Shown: positions 61,337 to 64,000 of the stretch, piece after piece
Layout: each line of letters starts with the position of its first letter
Numbering within the stretch: the stretch's first letter is position 1
Assembly (NCBI GenBank): GCA_037176725.1
Contig: JAZBRS010000023.1
Span: 30,251,001-30,315,000 of the forward strand
DNA: 64,000 nt
DNA from: Posidonia oceanica
Lineage: Eukaryota; Streptophyta; Magnoliopsida; Alismatales; Posidoniaceae
Reading direction: 5' to 3'
Made by a program: the position numbers and the translations under genes
Notes under the pieces: generated by a model
Told to the model about the DNA's origin: nothing
Database searches by the model: none
The model's input: only the letters and a program-made list of their open reading frames with translations

Positions 61337-62882
61337 TGTAGTGTGGAATTTTGGAGTGCTTGAGGATGAAGATGCTAGCGCTTCCATGTACGTCGACAGC
61401 TTAGTTGTGATTGCCACTCGCCTTTGGGTAGACAAGACACCTGGGGGAGATTATGTTGATGTGGGTCCTCAGACCACTAGATCGACGGTAGGATGTTGTC
61501 TAGTGGCTTCCTCGTGCTACGTAAATTCCTTCCTTTCCTTCAAAACAAAACAACATAGATCTAAATTAGCTTAAGTGTAGTAGTCAGCAACCGAAATGAA
61601 TGAAACGACATGACTAAAAGAAAACAAATACTGACTGGGGGTTGTTCCCCGCATGCATATGCTATGGGTCCTATGCTAAGGAATGTAAAGAAATGCAATA
61701 AGAAATTAGATTGGAGGAAGATACTCCCTTTCACCCTTATGCTGTGTGCAGTGAGGTTGGAAGGAAGCACAGTCGGAGCTCCGATGTAGCTGAAGATTCC
61801 TGGGATCGGAGGTAGAAGCTCAGGTTGGTAGCCTATTGGGGAGAGGAGATAGAGTTTCTGGATTGGAAATCTAGCTCTCTGAAGGTGGCTCACAACTGAT
61901 AGGGCTCTGCCTCTTTTGGAAATTCCTCTCTGGGGGGATTTCTCTCTCAAAAATTCCAACCCTCAAACCACTAGACTAGGGGGTCTATTTATAGACTCTA
62001 GGGATGTGGGGACGGTTGGAGTTCAGAAAATTCTAGAAAAGGTGGTAGTTAGGGTTAGTCGCCGGTTCAGCTGGCGACTAAGGCTAGCAACTGCTCAGTC
62101 AAAATGTGAGACGACCGGGAACGAGGCCACGATTGTTAGTCGTCGGTTGAGCTGGCGCCTAACGGTCGAGGGGGGAGTGGGAAATAACTGTGGAAAAGCG
62201 GTTCAAAAGGAGCCACGATTGTTAGTCGCCGCATGGAGTGACGCTTAATGGTCAAGGATCGTGGGGAAGATCGAGACGGTTCCAGAACCGCTCAGTCACC
62301 TCATGAGCTGGCGCTTGAGGGTTGAGGGGATCGTGTGAAGCAACTGCTGCCCACGATCGCCCAGTCACCTTTCCAGGTGACGTCCACATGGGTCGCCTCC
62401 TCAAATGGCTTTTGACTGAGCCGCTTCCTCAGATGGCTCTTGGAGCAGTCGGGTGGCCAATGGGCGACGGCCCTAGTCGCCTCTTTAGGCGACAACTATC
62501 TGGGTCACCTCCCCAACTGGCTACTATCAAGTTTAGGTCATTTCTAGCCCTTTTCCTGGGTTTTTGTTAGAGGAAACAAGATAGAAGGCCGAGAAACTAC
62601 AGATAGTCTATGAAATCAAGGAGGCATCTCTGTTAACTCAAATCTAGTTTTAAATCTGAGCAGAAGTGAAGGATACCTAGGGTACTTGGACTTGTTACGA
62701 GCCTAAGTGAGTTAGCTCTGCCACAGCCAACAACCTAGGTCTAGGTAGGCTCGAGTGATGCCTTAAAGAAGTCAAGGAATATCCAGGAGATGTGTTATCA
62801 AAACTTAGGCACGAGATTTGGGACGCCTCAAGGTTTCTATCCTCTGAAGAACCCTTAGAAATGCGAAAATAGGATATTTACA
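61337..62882 (-). repeat. Element E2 3' LTR (1546 bp)
   Basis: On the minus strand it starts TGTAAATATCCTATTTTCGC (62882) and ends CCACACTACA (61337). A minus-strand TATAAATA lies at 61986-61993. The PPT precedes it at 62883-62893. Same family as E0 and E1 but in inverse orientation to E1. It carries a perfect 9-bp hairpin, TTAGTCGCC (62055-62063) with GGCGACTAA (62073-62081), and several relatives. Confidence 0.9.
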
Positions 62883-64000
62883 GATGCCCCTCCTTGGAGT
62901 TGATCTTGGAACAAGATCGGGTCCAAGGCAAGAACGATGTCCTATTGAGCATTTCCTGAAAAGGGGAGCTCCATCTCAAACAACTTGCCACTGAAGTAAC
63001 CAAAGGAAAGATAAAAAGAGGGTTTAAATTGCCGTCAAATTGGAGACTCAGGCATGGAGGGGTCAAGTCGGTTTCGGATCTTGTGTCGCAGCCGAAGTCA
63101 AGACCAGGTCAACCATGTAGAAGTGTTCCAACGGGCAAGCACTAAGGAGGAAATCGTGGGGTGTTATTCCGGCACGATCGAAAGGAGAGTGTGACATATT
63201 GTTTGAGACTATACTTAGATTGGAATTGATAAGAGGATAGGTATGAACTAGGTTGGCTCTAGGAGAATCATATACCTAAAGGGTTTCTAACACTCTTGAA
63301 GAACAATGCTCTGTCTGTGCTCCACTTCCAATGATATGAGAAAATGCATGGGTGCATGATTCAAACACATGATAATAATGCAAGGTCAACACGCGATGCA
63401 ATGAATGGTCCATATGCTAGGTTAGGCCGGCGGGGTACAGTTGGTCCCAAACCATATGGACATATGCAAAATGAATGAATGCAATTTGTTGTGGTCAAGT
63501 GTTTTCCGTCCTTGAGTGTGACCAGCACTCTCTAGAAAGGACCATCGTCCCACAACTCGATTTGGCAAGTAAAGAGGTTCCGTGCAAAGAGAACCGGGTG
63601 AGGGAGTGAACCCTTCATTTGCCAACCTGATGTGTCGTCTGGTGTTCGCAGTGTTTGCGGCAGGTGGTGTGTGAACTCAAGGCAAGAGTTCACTCCTCGG
63701 CTTCGCAGTAGTAGATAGTCTGATGGGTTAGTCGCCTCTTGACTGGGCGGCTATGCTAGTTGCCGTTTGTTGGGGCGACGTGCGATCTCCTGGCGTATTT
63801 AATTCAGAAACCGTTTTAAACCCTGATTCTTTTGATAAGGGGAGATAAAAGACTGCCGTCCTTGCTTTTCAGGAAGCATTCTGCACAAGTGAACCCTTTA
63901 TCTTGACCATGAAGCTTCCTTCCTTCTCTTCTTCGACTTTCCAAGTGAAGAGGGTGGTTGACATCCCCAACCATTTGATGAAAGCTATCTGGGATGACCA
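62883..64000 (-). mobile_element. Element E2 3' UTR, continues beyond the window
   Basis: Starts with the PPT (minus-strand GGAGGGGCATC), then a perfect 7-bp stem with triloop, GATCTTG (62902-62908) and CAAGATC (62912-62918). Otherwise there is no recognised domain on the minus strand. A GTCGCC/GGCGAC-type motif lies at 63720-63785. Confidence 0.7.
63909..64000 (+). CDS. Start of an ORF antisense to E2, cut by window edge
   Basis: The ATG at 63909 opens a frame (KLPSFSSSTFQVKRVVDIPN followed by HLMKAIWDD) that is still open at the last base. It lies antisense in the 3' region of E2. Antisense ORFs between pol and the 3' LTR are known in some Tat relatives such as Grande. Only 30 residues are visible, so the family is unknown. 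Confidence 0.3.
   Translation, partial: MKLPSFSSSTFQVKRVVDIPNHLMKAIWDD

Noticed and set aside
61337..62882. E1 and E2 LTRs as the two LTRs of one element
   Set aside because: They are in opposite orientation. E2 has its PPT on the far right side and cuts the E1 ORF, so it is a separate nested insertion.

Overview
The window is intergenic DNA from a plant nuclear genome, most likely a flowering plant with a large, repeat-rich genome. I found no intact host gene, rRNA or tRNA gene. Nearly every base from 4352 to the right edge belongs to nested transposable elements. The plant origin is inferred from the element types: Ogre/Tat-lineage Ty3-gypsy elements with very long LTRs, a tRNA-Arg primer site and a second (archaeal-type) RNase H; a Ty1-copia element; the C-terminus of an L1-type LINE; and tRNA-derived SINE-like insertions.

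Layout. 1-4351 is old host-like sequence. It holds a diverged direct duplication, a SINE-like insertion, a LINE ORF2 tail and a MITE-like inverted repeat. A minus-strand copia element starts at 4352 (3' LTR 4352-4740, end of pol 4803-4963). Ogre-like element A (4969-34132, minus strand, 5-bp TSD GTATA on both sides) sits inside the copia RNase H. Read 5' to 3' on the minus strand, A consists of: 5' LTR 31155-34132 (with a 2.9-kb deletion), tRNA-Arg PBS, gag, protease, RT-RNase H, [a solo LTR of a sister element, 17388-23011, TSD CCACT], archaeal-type RNase H, integrase, an accessory ORF, a hairpin-rich 3' UTR, PPT, and 3' LTR 4969-10829. The copia pol resumes at 34138-36298 and is cut again by the 3' LTR of element B (36299-39304, carrying a SINE with a 14-bp TSD).

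The right half is nested insertions and fragments: B 3' UTR; D1 LTR and 3' UTR; D2 LTR; a plus-strand LTR C1 with its leader and an ORF start; a minus-strand element C2 (LTR 48637-53374, split by solo LTR E0 at 48778-50232 with TSD GCCAC; pol-less interior 53375-57665); a plus-strand element E1 (LTR 57666-59232, leader, gag start); and inside the E1 gag the 3' end of a minus-strand element E2 (LTR 61337-62882) that runs off the window. The A, B, C, D and E LTRs share a related 5' terminus (TGTnGAyAyCCCATTTT-like; D is degenerate).

The most interesting signal is not protein coding. The 3' untranslated regions of the Ogre-like families A, B and C carry arrays of small stem-loops. Their stem sequences change in a compensatory way while the loop core and 3' tail stay recognisable. 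They also share a PPT-proximal stem-loop with compensatory stem changes and, in A and C2, a three-segment motif that can form two mutually exclusive stems. The LTRs carry further classes of short palindromes, a copy of the primer-binding motif inside the LTR near the U5 end, and a strongly conserved U5-proximal block. All gene calls rest on reading translated motifs by eye; no database search was possible.
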